Shown here piece by piece: positions 16,205 through 25,243 of a stretch of 64,000 nucleotides of DNA. Origin of the DNA: Verrucomicrobiota bacterium (lineage in GTDB: Bacteria; Verrucomicrobiota; Verrucomicrobiia; Opitutales; Opitutaceae); contig JACRKC010000073.1 of assembly GCA_016235555.1 (NCBI GenBank), forward strand, positions 1 through 64,000. The letters run 5' to 3'. Below the pieces are notes generated by a model. That model did no database searches and was not told the DNA's origin. It saw nothing but the letters and a program-made list of their open reading frames with translations. The first letter of the stretch is position 1; the number at the start of each line of letters is the position of its first letter. A program made the position numbers and the translations under genes.

Positions 16205-16867
16205 CTAGGTTTTCGCGGAGCGCGAACCTTGGGCGTAGATCACGGCGGCCTCGGCGCGGCGCGACACGTGAAGTTTTTCGAAAACCGTGCTGAGGTAGTT
16301 CTTCACGGTCTTCTCGCTGAGGCCGAGTTGGGCGGCGACCTCCTTGTTCGTGCACCCCCCGGCAATCAGCGCGAGCACGCGCTTTTCCTGCGGCGAGAGC
16401 GAGGCGAGGGCGTCGGGTCCCGAGTGGCCGGACTTCACGAGTTGCAGCACCCGGGCCGTGATGGCGGGGTCGAGAATGGACTTCCCGGCGGCGACCTCCT
16501 GGATCGCCTGGACGAGCCCGCGGCCGTCGATCTCTTTGAGAAGGTAGCCGTGGGCGCCGGCCCGGATGGCCTCGTCCACGAGTGAGTCGTCCACCACCGA
16601 CGTCAGGATCAGGATGCGCGTCTCCGGCAGTTTCTTGAGAATCTGCCGGCAGGCATCGAGACCCGTGCCGTCCGGCAGGCGGATATCAAGCAAGGCGACA
16701 TCGGGGCGCTCCCGCAGGCACAACTCGACGCCCGAGACGACGCCGCCGGCCTCGCCGGCCACCTCGATGACGGGGGCGGTGCCGAGCAGGGCGCGCAGAC
16801 CGACGCGCACGACTTCGCTGTCATCCACGAGCACGAGGCGGATGCGGGACTTGGTGGAGTTGATCAT
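16205..16867 (-). CDS. NarL/LuxR-family response regulator
   Basis: 220 residues: a receiver domain (LVLVDDSEVVRVGLRAL, phospho-acceptor Asp in ALLDIRLPDGTG at about 61, TSVV and the Lys in GYLLKEID) followed by a LuxR-type helix-turn-helix (LSPQEKRVLALIAGG, NKEVAAQLGLSEKTVKNY). It is coupled to the sensor kinase upstream by a 4-base ATGA overlap, so the two form a two-component pair. Target genes are unknown. Confidence 0.95.
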   Translation of the reverse strand: MINSTKSRIRLVLVDDSEVVRVGLRALLGTAPVIEVAGEAGGVVSGVELCLRERPDVALLDIRLPDGTGLDACRQILKKLPETRILILTSVVDDSLVDEAIRAGAHGYLLKEIDGRGLVQAIQEVAAGKSILDPAITARVLQLVKSGHSGPDALASLSPQEKRVLALIAGGCTNKEVAAQLGLSEKTVKNYLSTVFEKLHVSRRAEAAVIYAQGSRSAKT

Positions 16868-17919
16868 ACGATGGGATGGACGGGGACGGTGAGCACGAGG
16901 CGCGTGCCCTCGCTGGGCTGGCTGGTGAGCTTGATCCGCGCGCCGATCCGGTCGGCCCGGGCGCGCATGTTGTGGAGGCCGTGCCCCCCCTCGCGCGTGG
17001 TCGAAGCGTCGAAACCCGCGCCGTTGTCCTGCACCAGCAGGCCGATTTCCTGATCGCCCTGATGCACCCGCACGGCCACGCGCGTGGCCGCGCCGTGGCG
17101 CAGGGCATTGCTCACGGCCTCGCGCGCGATCTGGAGCGCCTCCACGGTCTGGTCGGCGTTGAGCAGCGAGGTCGCCTCATCGTCGATCTCGACGGCAAAC
17201 TCGACCTCGCGCCCGGCGCGCAGCTCGCCGAGCACGGAGCGCAGGGCCTGACCGAAGGAAGCGCGCTTGAGGTTCTCGGGGGCGAGGCCGGTGATGTAGG
17301 CGCGCACGTCGCGGATCGTGGCATTCAACGCCGCGCGAGTCTCCTCCAACCGCCGCTCGGCCGCGTCGGGATCGGACTTCAGCTGGGCGCGGAGGGTTTC
17401 GAGCGTCAGGCCGACGGCATAGAGCGATTGGATGATGCCGTCGTGCAGATCGCGACCGAGGCGGATCTTCTCGTCCAGCGACTGCGAGAGCAGGTGCTGC
17501 TTCATCTGCGCATCCTCCTCGGCGCGGCGACGCACATCGCGCTCGCGGCTCAGCTCCGCGCCCTGGGCCACCGATGACTCGGCGAGCCTGGCCAGCGTGC
17601 CGATCTCCTGACGCACGGTCACAAAGGGCGAGCCGGACTCGGTGCCGCGGGCGCCGCGGAGGCTCATGCTGAACAGCAGGGCGACGGCCAGCACGACACC
17701 GATCAGCGCCACGGCGAACGCCAGCTTGGGCACGGCGGCAGCGAGCCGGGCCGCCCGGGGGGGCGGGTTGACGGCGGACTCGGCGACCGACGTCCCGGGT
17801 TCGCGTCGCGCGGCCGGGTCGGGTGCGGCGCCCCGCCAGGCCGGCGTGGCGAGCAGTGCCGCCAGCACCGCCAGCACGACAAACAGGGCGTAAGCCAGAA
17901 GGCGCGGCAGCGGATTCAT
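16864..17919 (-). CDS. Sensor histidine kinase, HisKA_3 (NarX/DesK) type
   Basis: 351 residues. Two membrane segments (about 9-26, and AFAVALIGVVLAVALLF at about 70-86) flank a short Pro/Ala/Arg-rich periplasmic loop, so there is little room for an external sensor domain. A coiled coil leads to the HisKA_3 motif LGRDLHDGIIQSLYAVG and an HATPase domain (REAVSNALRHG, DNGAGFD, GGHGLHNMRARA). It overlaps its response regulator by 4 bases. Confidence 0.94.
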   Translation of the reverse strand: MNPLPRLLAYALFVVLAVLAALLATPAWRGAAPDPAARREPGTSVAESAVNPPPRAARLAAAVPKLAFAVALIGVVLAVALLFSMSLRGARGTESGSPFVTVRQEIGTLARLAESSVAQGAELSRERDVRRRAEEDAQMKQHLLSQSLDEKIRLGRDLHDGIIQSLYAVGLTLETLRAQLKSDPDAAERRLEETRAALNATIRDVRAYITGLAPENLKRASFGQALRSVLGELRAGREVEFAVEIDDEATSLLNADQTVEALQIAREAVSNALRHGAATRVAVRVHQGDQEIGLLVQDNGAGFDASTTREGGHGLHNMRARADRIGARIKLTSQPSEGTRLVLTVPVHPIV

Positions 17920-18005
17920 GCGAGGAGGGGAGGCTGCCGCGCGGGCGCGGGCGCGTCAAAACTTTCGACATTTCGCCCCGGGCCCGTTTTGTTCGCCGGC
18001 TCGAT

Positions 18006-18091
18006 CAGTTGAGCGTTGAGGGTTGAGCGTTGAGGGGGCGATCCGCCAGCGGGTGGTTCGGACTCTCAACTCTTCGCTCATAACCCTCAAC
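18006..18091. repeat. TTGAG/CTCAA inverted repeats in the metG leader
   Basis: CAGTTGAGCGTTGAGGGTTG at 18006 is mirrored by CTCTCAACTC and CATAACCCTCAAC at 18063-18091, just before the metG start. The units match the simple repeat inside alaS (5361-5391). The arms could pair in the leader transcript. Confidence 0.65.
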
Positions 18092-18103
18092 TTCCTCCAT
18101 TCC

Positions 18104-19648
18104 ATGAAGTCCTTCTACATCACCACCGCCATCGACTACGTGAACGGTGCGCCGCACGTGGGCCACGCCTACGAAAAAGTGCTCACCGATGTCATCGCCC
18201 GGTTCCGGCGGCAGATGGGCGATCGGGTGCATTTCCTGACGGGAGCGGACGAACATGGGCAAAAAGTCCAGGCGAGTGCGCGCAAGCAGGGCGTCGACCC
18301 GCAGCGCTACGTCGATGAAACCAGCGCGCAGTTTCGCGCGCTCTACGACCGGCTGGGGGTCAGTTACGACGATTTTATCCGCACCACCGAGCCGCGCCAC
18401 AAGCAGGTCGTCCGCGGCATCCTGCAGCAGCTCTTCGACAAGGGCGAAATCTACCGCGCCGAATACCGCGGCTTTTACTCCACCCGCCAGGAGCAGTTTC
18501 TACAGGAGAAAGATCGCAACCCCGACGGCACGTGGCCCGAGATTTTCGGCGAGGTCACGGAGATCGTGGAGCCGAACTATTTCTTCCAACTGAAGAAATA
18601 CCAGCCGTGGCTTGTCGAGTTTCTGACCGCGAACCAGGATTTCATCTTCCCGCACTACCGGCAGAAACAGGTGCTCGAGTTCCTGAAGGAGCCGCTCAAC
18701 GACCTGTGCATCTCGCGGCCGAAGGAGCGGCTGGAGTGGGGCATCCCGCTGCCGTTCGATGAAGGTTATGTGACCTACGTGTGGTTCGACGCGCTGCTCA
18801 ACTACTACTCCGCGGTCGTGGACAAGGGCCTGTGGCCGGCGACGTGGAATCTCATCGGCAAGGACATCCTCGTGCCGCCGCACGCCGTCTACTGGCCGAT
18901 CATGCTTAAAGCGGCCGGCCTGCCGCCCCCGCAGGGCCTGCTCGTGCATGGCTGGTGGCTGCAGAGCGGCGCGAAGATGTCCAAGAGCACCGGCGGCGGC
19001 GTCAACCCGCTCGCGCTCGTCGACGAATTCGGCGTCGATGCGTTCCGCTATTTCCTCCTGCGCGAGATGAACGTGGGGCAGGACAGCGAGTTCACCCGCG
19101 AGCAGTTCCTCGTGCGCTACAACAGCGAACTGGCCAACAACCTCGGCAACCTCGTCAACCGCACGCTGAACATGACGACCCGCTACGTCGGTGGCGTCGT
19201 GCCCGCGCCCGAGGTGAGCGAGGAACTGGAGAAATCGCTGCACGCCCTGTGGGCGAAGACGCGCGACGAAGTCCTCCCGCTGTGCGAAGGCTTCCAGTTT
19301 CACACGGCGCTGGAGCGCACGATGGTGTTTCTCACCGAGACCAACGCCTACGTGGAAAAACGCGCGCCCTTCCGCCTCGCCAAATCCGCCGACGCCAGGG
19401 ATCAGGCCCTGCTGCGCACGTCGCTCGCGACGATGGCCGAGTCGCTCCGCCTCGCCGTCGCGCTCATGCAGCAGGTGACGCCGACCGCGACGGCGAAGAT
19501 CAATGCCGTGCTCGGCTACACGCCGGGGGCTCACTGGCGCGACGAACTCGACTGGGGCTCACGCCTCACCGGATCGAAGGTGGCGGCGTCGCTGGTGTTG
19601 TTTCCGCGGCCGACACCGACTGACAAGACGCCGGCGAAGCCGGCGTAA
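18104..19648 (+). CDS. metG: Methionine-tRNA ligase
   Basis: Charges tRNA-Met. The 514 residues show the class I signatures VNGAPHVGHAYEKV (HIGH-like) and KMSKSTGG (KMSKS), with DAFRYFLLRE and the anticodon-binding helical domain after it. The C-terminal tRNA-binding (OB-fold) domain of long MetRS is absent, and I see no CxxC zinc pair in the connecting region, which fits the short type. The ATG giving MKSFYITTAIDYV is chosen; the frame upstream is encoded by the TTGAG-type repeat. Confidence 0.96.
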   Translation: MKSFYITTAIDYVNGAPHVGHAYEKVLTDVIARFRRQMGDRVHFLTGADEHGQKVQASARKQGVDPQRYVDETSAQFRALYDRLGVSYDDFIRTTEPRHKQVVRGILQQLFDKGEIYRAEYRGFYSTRQEQFLQEKDRNPDGTWPEIFGEVTEIVEPNYFFQLKKYQPWLVEFLTANQDFIFPHYRQKQVLEFLKEPLNDLCISRPKERLEWGIPLPFDEGYVTYVWFDALLNYYSAVVDKGLWPATWNLIGKDILVPPHAVYWPIMLKAAGLPPPQGLLVHGWWLQSGAKMSKSTGGGVNPLALVDEFGVDAFRYFLLREMNVGQDSEFTREQFLVRYNSELANNLGNLVNRTLNMTTRYVGGVVPAPEVSEELEKSLHALWAKTRDEVLPLCEGFQFHTALERTMVFLTETNAYVEKRAPFRLAKSADARDQALLRTSLATMAESLRLAVALMQQVTPTATAKINAVLGYTPGAHWRDELDWGSRLTGSKVAASLVLFPRPTPTDKTPAKPA

Positions 19649-19666
19649 TCTTTCTCACCCTTCTTT

Positions 19667-19731
19667 ATCTTTCTCTTTCGTCAGGGCTGCTGCGCAGAGA
19701 AAGATTGAAGAGAAAGACGAAAGAGAAAGAT
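19667..19731. repeat. 16-bp perfect inverted repeat before menF
   Basis: ATCTTTCTCTTTCGTC (19667-19682) and GACGAAAGAGAAAGAT (19716-19731) are exact reverse complements with a 33-base loop. The right arm ends 3 bases before the menF ATG and contains its only purine-rich ribosome-binding stretch, so pairing would hide it. Confidence 0.75.
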
Positions 19732-19734
19732 CGC

Positions 19735-21150
19735 ATGACGATCCTGCCGATCAATCCCGCGCAAAACGCCACGCCCGATGCATTGCGGGCGTTTCTTGCC
19801 CAATGCCGGGAGGCGGCGATGCGCGCCGGGCGCATGAAACTCGTCAGCATTTCGCTGGCGGTCGACGCCCTCGATCCGCTGGCGGTGCTGGAGTCGATCT
19901 TCGAGCCGGACGAGCCGCATTTCTACACGGAGCGACCGGGGCTGGAGAGCGCGATCGCGGGCGCCGAGATCGCCGCGGCCGGGAGCGCGAGCGGCCCCGG
20001 ACGCTTTGCCGCGGTGCAGCGCTTTGTGGAGGAGACGCTGGCGCACACGATCGCGGTCGGCGATGTGACGGCACCTTTCGGCGGGCCGCATTTCTTCGCG
20101 GCGTTTGCGTTTCAGGACGAGGTCGAGCCGGGCGAGCCGTTTCCGGCCGCGCACGTGTTTGTGCCGCGCTGGCAGGTGGCGCGCGCGGGCGGAATCACGA
20201 CGGCCGTGGCCAACGTGCCCGTCACGGCCGACTCAAATCTCGAGGCACTGACGGAGCGGGTCTGGCGCGCGCACGGGAAATTTTCGGGTTTCCGCTATGG
20301 CGAAACCGCGGCTCCGCCGACGGGCGAGGCCATTTCGTTTTCGCACCGGGAGGCGGGCAACTATCGCGGCGTCGTGGCGCAGGGGCTCGCCCACATCGCC
20401 GCGGGCGAGTTGCGGAAAATCGTGCTGGCCCGGGCGCAGGACGTGACCTCCGCGCAGGCGCTCCACCCCCTGCGGCTGCTGAACGGCCTCCGGCAGCGGT
20501 TTCCGGACTGTTATGCCTTCTCGCTCGCGAACGGGCGGGGCCAGAGTTTCATCGGCGCGAGTCCGGAGCGGCTGGTGCGGGTGAGCAAGGGCACGCTGGA
20601 GACCGAGGCGCTCGCGGGCTCGGCGAAACGCGGCGCCAGCGCCAGCGAGGACGCCGCCCTCGCCGCCGCGCTCCTGCACAGCGAAAAGGATGGGCGCGAG
20701 CAACGCGAGGTGATCGACGACATCGTCGCCCGGCTCGCCCCGCTCGGCCTGACCTTGGAGCATCCGGCGCAGCCGCAGTTGCGCCGGCTGGCCAACGTCC
20801 AGCACCTGCACACGCCGCTGCGGGCGAATCTGCCCGAGCACGTGCGGTTGCTCGATGCGCTGGCCGCACTCCACCCCACGCCCGCGGTCGGCGGCAGCCC
20901 GCGGCCGGCCGCGCTCGCCCGCATTCGCGCGCTGGAAGGTTTTCCGCGCGGTCTTTATGCCGGGGCGCTGGGCTGGCTCAACGCCCGCGGCGGCGGTGAA
21001 TTCTTCGTCGGCATCCGGTCGGCACTGGTGGCCGGCACGACGGCGCGGGTGTATGCCGGGGCGGGGATCGTGGCGGGCTCGGCACCGGACAAGGAGTTTG
21101 CCGAGACCGAACTGAAGTTTCACGCCATGCTGGACGCGTTGCGGACGTGA
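19735..21150 (+). CDS. menF: Isochorismate synthase
   Basis: Converts chorismate to isochorismate for menaquinone synthesis. The 471 residues carry the chorismate-binding domain: KIVLARAQDVTS, SFIGASPERLVRV, the TEALAGSAKRG segment, GREQREVIDDIVARL, HPTPAVGGSPR and the C-terminal GAGIVAGSAPDKEFAETELK. It is named MenF rather than EntC or TrpE because menD and menB are nearby and no siderophore or tryptophan genes are. The start at 19735 excludes a repeat-encoded MKRKTKEKDR leader. It overlaps the convergent LysR gene by 31 bases. Confidence 0.92.
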   Translation: MTILPINPAQNATPDALRAFLAQCREAAMRAGRMKLVSISLAVDALDPLAVLESIFEPDEPHFYTERPGLESAIAGAEIAAAGSASGPGRFAAVQRFVEETLAHTIAVGDVTAPFGGPHFFAAFAFQDEVEPGEPFPAAHVFVPRWQVARAGGITTAVANVPVTADSNLEALTERVWRAHGKFSGFRYGETAAPPTGEAISFSHREAGNYRGVVAQGLAHIAAGELRKIVLARAQDVTSAQALHPLRLLNGLRQRFPDCYAFSLANGRGQSFIGASPERLVRVSKGTLETEALAGSAKRGASASEDAALAAALLHSEKDGREQREVIDDIVARLAPLGLTLEHPAQPQLRRLANVQHLHTPLRANLPEHVRLLDALAALHPTPAVGGSPRPAALARIRALEGFPRGLYAGALGWLNARGGGEFFVGIRSALVAGTTARVYAGAGIVAGSAPDKEFAETELKFHAMLDALRT

Positions 21151-22043
21151 GGCCCGGCGGCCTGGACGCGGCGGCGGAGAATCTCCACGTAGTGTTGCAG
21201 GAGCACCGACTGCTGGTCGCGCGGCCAGACGGCACAGAGTTCGATCGGACGGCAGTCGGAGCGCAGGAAGCGGAGCGTCGGCTGGCTGGTGGGGCGCATG
21301 AACGCCGGGAGCACGCCGACCCCGTAGCCGGTCGCGACCAGCGAGAGCAGCGCCTCCAGCGAGGAGGCCGCCTGTGGCGCGAAAGCCGGGGCGAAGCCGG
21401 CCAGCCGGCAGATCTGGGTGACGTAGGTGCGGTAGCCGTCGCCGTGGTCGCCGTTCAGTTTGATCCACGCTTCGTCGCGCAGGGTGGCGATCGGCACCTG
21501 CCGCCGGCGGGCGAGCCGGTGGCCCGGACCGACCACGACGCACAGATCGGAGCGAATCAACAGCAGCGACTCGAGGTCGCCGCGGGGGACAAGTTCCTCC
21601 TGCAGCAAAAAACCGATATGAGCCTGCCGCGTGCGCAGCGCCGAAACCTGCTCGGACATATGCAGCTCCTTCAGCACGACGTCCACATGCGGGTAGCGGG
21701 TGCGAAACTCCGCGATGCTCTCGGGGATCAGGTTGATGGAGAGCCGCCAGTCGGCGCAAATCGTGAGCTGGCCGCCGTGGCCGCGGTTCGTGTCCCGCAC
21801 CGAAGCGATTGCGATGTCGACCTGAGCCAGGAGTTTCGAGACGTGCTGGTGGAATGTCCGGCCGGCATCGGTGAGCTGCACGCGCACGCGGTTCCGATCG
21901 AACAGGCGCGCGCCGATTTCCGCTTCGAGGTCGCGGATTTGCCGGCTGAGGGCGGGCTGCGCCACGTGGAGGCGCTCCGCCGCGCGGCTGAAGTTCAGCT
22001 GCTCGGCGACGGCCTGAAAGTAACGGAGGTGCCGCAGTTCCAC
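21120..22043 (-). CDS. LysR-family transcriptional regulator
   Basis: 307 residues. The N-terminal winged helix-turn-helix reads MELRHLRYFQAVAEQLNFSR and HVAQPALSRQIRDLE, followed by a periplasmic-binding-like effector domain. It lies 83 bases downstream of the RND pump gene on the same strand, so it may be cotranscribed with the efflux operon or have its own promoter in that gap. The effector is unknown. Confidence 0.93.
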   Translation of the reverse strand: MELRHLRYFQAVAEQLNFSRAAERLHVAQPALSRQIRDLEAEIGARLFDRNRVRVQLTDAGRTFHQHVSKLLAQVDIAIASVRDTNRGHGGQLTICADWRLSINLIPESIAEFRTRYPHVDVVLKELHMSEQVSALRTRQAHIGFLLQEELVPRGDLESLLLIRSDLCVVVGPGHRLARRRQVPIATLRDEAWIKLNGDHGDGYRTYVTQICRLAGFAPAFAPQAASSLEALLSLVATGYGVGVLPAFMRPTSQPTLRFLRSDCRPIELCAVWPRDQQSVLLQHYVEILRRRVQAAGPHVRNASSMA

Positions 22044-22126
22044 TTCGCCACGCTAGCGGTGCGCGCACAGCCGGCCAATCCCGGGTCGGCCACGCGGCTC
22101 GATAAAAGCGCGGGTGATTCGCTGCA

Positions 22127-25100
22127 TTATGCTCCGTGGATCGGGGGCGAGGCGGGAGCCGAAGCCGAGGCGACGGTGCCGGGCGCGGCCGGCCGGTCGC
22201 GGGCGATGAGCACGTAGAACGCGGGCACGACAAACAGGGTGAACAGCGTGCCGATGGCCATGCCGGCGGCGATCACGAGGCCCATGCTGAAGCGCGCCTC
22301 CGCACCCGCCCCGCGTGCGAACACGAGCGGCATGACGCCGAACACCATGGCGGCGGTGGTCATCAGGATCGGCCGCAGCCGGATGCCGGCGGCGTGCTCG
22401 ATCGCCGCGCGCACCGGCTGGCCCTCGTCCTGCTCGCGGTTCGCAAAATCCACCATGAGGATGCCGTGTTTGGTGATGAGCCCGACGAGCGTGATGAGGC
22501 CGACCTGCGTGTAAATGTTGAGCGTCGCCGCGCCGAGAAACAGGAACACGAGCGCGCCGGCCAGGGAGAGCGGCACCGCCATCATGATGATGAATGGATC
22601 GCGCCAGCTTTCGTATTGCGCCGCGAGCACGAGGAAGATCACCACCACGGCCAGGGCAAAGGTGACGAGCAGCGAGCTGCCTTCCTGCACGTATTGGCGG
22701 AGTTCGCCCTTGTATTCCACCGAGTAGCCTTCGGGGAACGTGCGCCGCGCCTCGGCCGTGAGCCAGTCGAGTGCTTCACCCATCGACACGCCCGGCGCCG
22801 GCAGGAGCGAGAGTGTCGCGGCGTTGAGTTGTTGCATGCGGCGCAGGTCGCGCGGTTGCGTGGAAGGCACGAGCGTGGCCACCGTCGAGAGCGGCACGAG
22901 CCCGCCCTTGGTGGACGTCACGTAATAATCGCCCAGCTGGTCCGGCGTCAGCCGGTAGCTGCGCGAGACCTGGGGGATCACCTTGTAGGCGCGACCCTGA
23001 ATGGCGAAGCGGTTGACGTAGCCACCGCCGAGCATCGTGCCGAGGTCGGCGCCAAACTGTTGCATGGAGAGCCCCACGGCGGCGGCTTTGTCGCGATCGA
23101 GCTCGAGGTCGACCTGGGGCTGGTCGAATTTCAGATCGTTGTCGCCATACATGAACTTGCCGCTCGCGAGCGCGCGCTGGAGCAGGTCGTTGGCGACCTC
23201 GACCACGCGCAGGTGGTCATCGGTCGAGCAGACGACGAACTGGACCGGCAGGCCGAAGCCGGCCCCGGGCAGGGAGGGCGGCACGAAGGCGGCGGCCGAG
23301 ACCCCGGCGACGCCCATCGCCTGGCCGGTGAGCATCTGGCTGAGTTGCGCGGTATTGCGCTGGCGTTGATTCCACGGCTGCAACTGCCACATGAGCAGGC
23401 CCGAACTGGGCGAGGGCAGGTGCGAACCCATGTCGATGCCGGCGACGGCGAAGAAGTTGGTGGTCTCCGCAAACCCGCTGAGCAACTGCTCGAGCTGACG
23501 CGTGGATTGCAGCGATTGTTCGAGCGACGCGTTGGGTGCGCCCTTGGTCATCGCGACGATGAACCCGCGGTCCTCGGGCGGCGCCAGTTCCTTCTTGGTC
23601 ATCAGGAAGAAAACCGGGATGGCCCCCAGGATCATCAACGCCACGAGGTAAACCGCCGGCCGGGTGTCGAGCACCCGATCGAGCAGGCGCTCGTAGTGGG
23701 TGCGCAGTTTTTCGAACGCCACGTCGAGGAGGTGTTCGATGCCGCGCGGGTTCGGATTGTGGCGCAGCCAGCGGGAGGAGAGCATCGGCGAAAGGGTGAG
23801 GGCGACGAACCCGGAGATGAAAACCGCACCGGCGAGCGTGAACGCGAATTCGCGGAACAACGCCCCCGTCACGCCGCTTTGCAGCCCGAGCGGGGTGTAG
23901 ACGGACACCAGCGTGATCGTCATCGCGATCACGGGCCCGATGAGTTCGTGCGCGCCCTTGAACGCCGCGGCGAGCGGCGTGAGTCCCTCCTCGATGTGCC
24001 GGTGAATGTTTTCGACGACGACGATCGCGTCGTCGACCACGAGCCCGATGGCCAGCACCATCGCCAGCAACGTGAGCAGGTTGATCGAGAACCCCATCGC
24101 CAGCATGAGCACCGCGGAGCCGACCAGGGACAGCGGGATGGCGACGATGGGAATCAGGACGGAACGGAACGAACCGAGAAACAAGTAGATCACCACGATC
24201 ACGATCAGCATCGCCTCGACCAGCGTTTTCATGACCTCGTCGATCGAGTCGTTGATGAACGCCGTCGCATCGTAGACGATGTTGCCCTCGATGCTGCCGG
24301 GCAGCTGGCTGACGATCTCGGGCCAGACGGTGCGCACGCGTTTCACCACGTCGAGGGAGTTGGCGGTGGGCAGCACGGAGATCGCGATCATGGTGTTCTC
24401 CTTCCCGCGCAGGAGCACCTTCACCTCGTAATCGTCGGCACCGAGCTCCACCTCGGCGATGTCACCGACGCGCACCACGGCGCCATTACGCTCGCGGACG
24501 ATCAGCTCACGGAAGGCCGCGGCGGAGTGGACGTCCGTCCTGGCGGTGAGATTGACGAGCGTCATCTCGCCCTTGGTCTTGCCGACGGCGGACAGGTAGT
24601 TCTGCGCCGCGAGGGCGGACCACACCTCGGCCGAACCCAGCCCGTAGGCCGCCATGCGGTCGGGCTTGAGCCAGACCCGCATCGCAAACGTGCGCGCGCC
24701 GAGAATCTCGGCTTTTTGCACGCCCTCGATCGTCGAAAGGCGCGGCTGGACGACCCGCACGAGGTAGTCGGTGATCTGGTTCGATTGGAGCGTGGCGCTC
24801 GAGAAGCTCAGATACATCGAAGCCGTGGTCTCGCCGACCTGGATCTCAAACATGGGATCCTCGGCGCCGGCCGGGAGTTCGCGACGCACGCGGTTGACCT
24901 TCGAGGTGATCTGGGTGAGCGCGTCGTTCGGGTCGTAGTTGAGCCGAAGCTGCGAGCGGACCACGGAGACGTTGGGCGCGCTGACGGACTCGACGTAGTC
25001 GATGCCGTCGGCCGAGGCGATTTCGCGTTCGAGCGGAGTCGTGATGAAGCCGCGCACGAGATCGGCACTTGCGCCGGGATAGGCGGTGGTGACGGTGACG

Positions 25101-25231
25101 ACGGCGTTCTTGGTCTCCGGGTATTGGCGCACGTTGAGTTCCTTCAACGCCAGCCCGCCCGCGAGCAGGAGGAAGAGATTGACGACGGTCGCGAGGACCG
25201 GCCGTTTGATGAAGAGATCGGTGAAGCGCAT
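22127..25231 (-). CDS. RND-family efflux pump, inner-membrane transporter
   Basis: A proton-driven HAE-1 type multidrug efflux transporter of 1034 residues, with twelve transmembrane segments and two large periplasmic loops. It starts MRFTDLFIKRPVLATVVNLF, and the proton-relay pair Asp-Asp is seen in LAIGLVVDDAIVVVENI in TM4. Substrate range cannot be inferred. It follows the membrane-fusion gene by 12 bases; no outer-membrane factor (TolC/OprM) gene is adjacent, so it must use one encoded elsewhere. Confidence 0.95.
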   Translation of the reverse strand: MRFTDLFIKRPVLATVVNLFLLLAGGLALKELNVRQYPETKNAVVTVTTAYPGASADLVRGFITTPLEREIASADGIDYVESVSAPNVSVVRSQLRLNYDPNDALTQITSKVNRVRRELPAGAEDPMFEIQVGETTASMYLSFSSATLQSNQITDYLVRVVQPRLSTIEGVQKAEILGARTFAMRVWLKPDRMAAYGLGSAEVWSALAAQNYLSAVGKTKGEMTLVNLTARTDVHSAAAFRELIVRERNGAVVRVGDIAEVELGADDYEVKVLLRGKENTMIAISVLPTANSLDVVKRVRTVWPEIVSQLPGSIEGNIVYDATAFINDSIDEVMKTLVEAMLIVIVVIYLFLGSFRSVLIPIVAIPLSLVGSAVLMLAMGFSINLLTLLAMVLAIGLVVDDAIVVVENIHRHIEEGLTPLAAAFKGAHELIGPVIAMTITLVSVYTPLGLQSGVTGALFREFAFTLAGAVFISGFVALTLSPMLSSRWLRHNPNPRGIEHLLDVAFEKLRTHYERLLDRVLDTRPAVYLVALMILGAIPVFFLMTKKELAPPEDRGFIVAMTKGAPNASLEQSLQSTRQLEQLLSGFAETTNFFAVAGIDMGSHLPSPSSGLLMWQLQPWNQRQRNTAQLSQMLTGQAMGVAGVSAAAFVPPSLPGAGFGLPVQFVVCSTDDHLRVVEVANDLLQRALASGKFMYGDNDLKFDQPQVDLELDRDKAAAVGLSMQQFGADLGTMLGGGYVNRFAIQGRAYKVIPQVSRSYRLTPDQLGDYYVTSTKGGLVPLSTVATLVPSTQPRDLRRMQQLNAATLSLLPAPGVSMGEALDWLTAEARRTFPEGYSVEYKGELRQYVQEGSSLLVTFALAVVVIFLVLAAQYESWRDPFIIMMAVPLSLAGALVFLFLGAATLNIYTQVGLITLVGLITKHGILMVDFANREQDEGQPVRAAIEHAAGIRLRPILMTTAAMVFGVMPLVFARGAGAEARFSMGLVIAAGMAIGTLFTLFVVPAFYVLIARDRPAAPGTVASASAPASPPIHGA

Positions 25232-25243
25232 GACGGACGGTCC

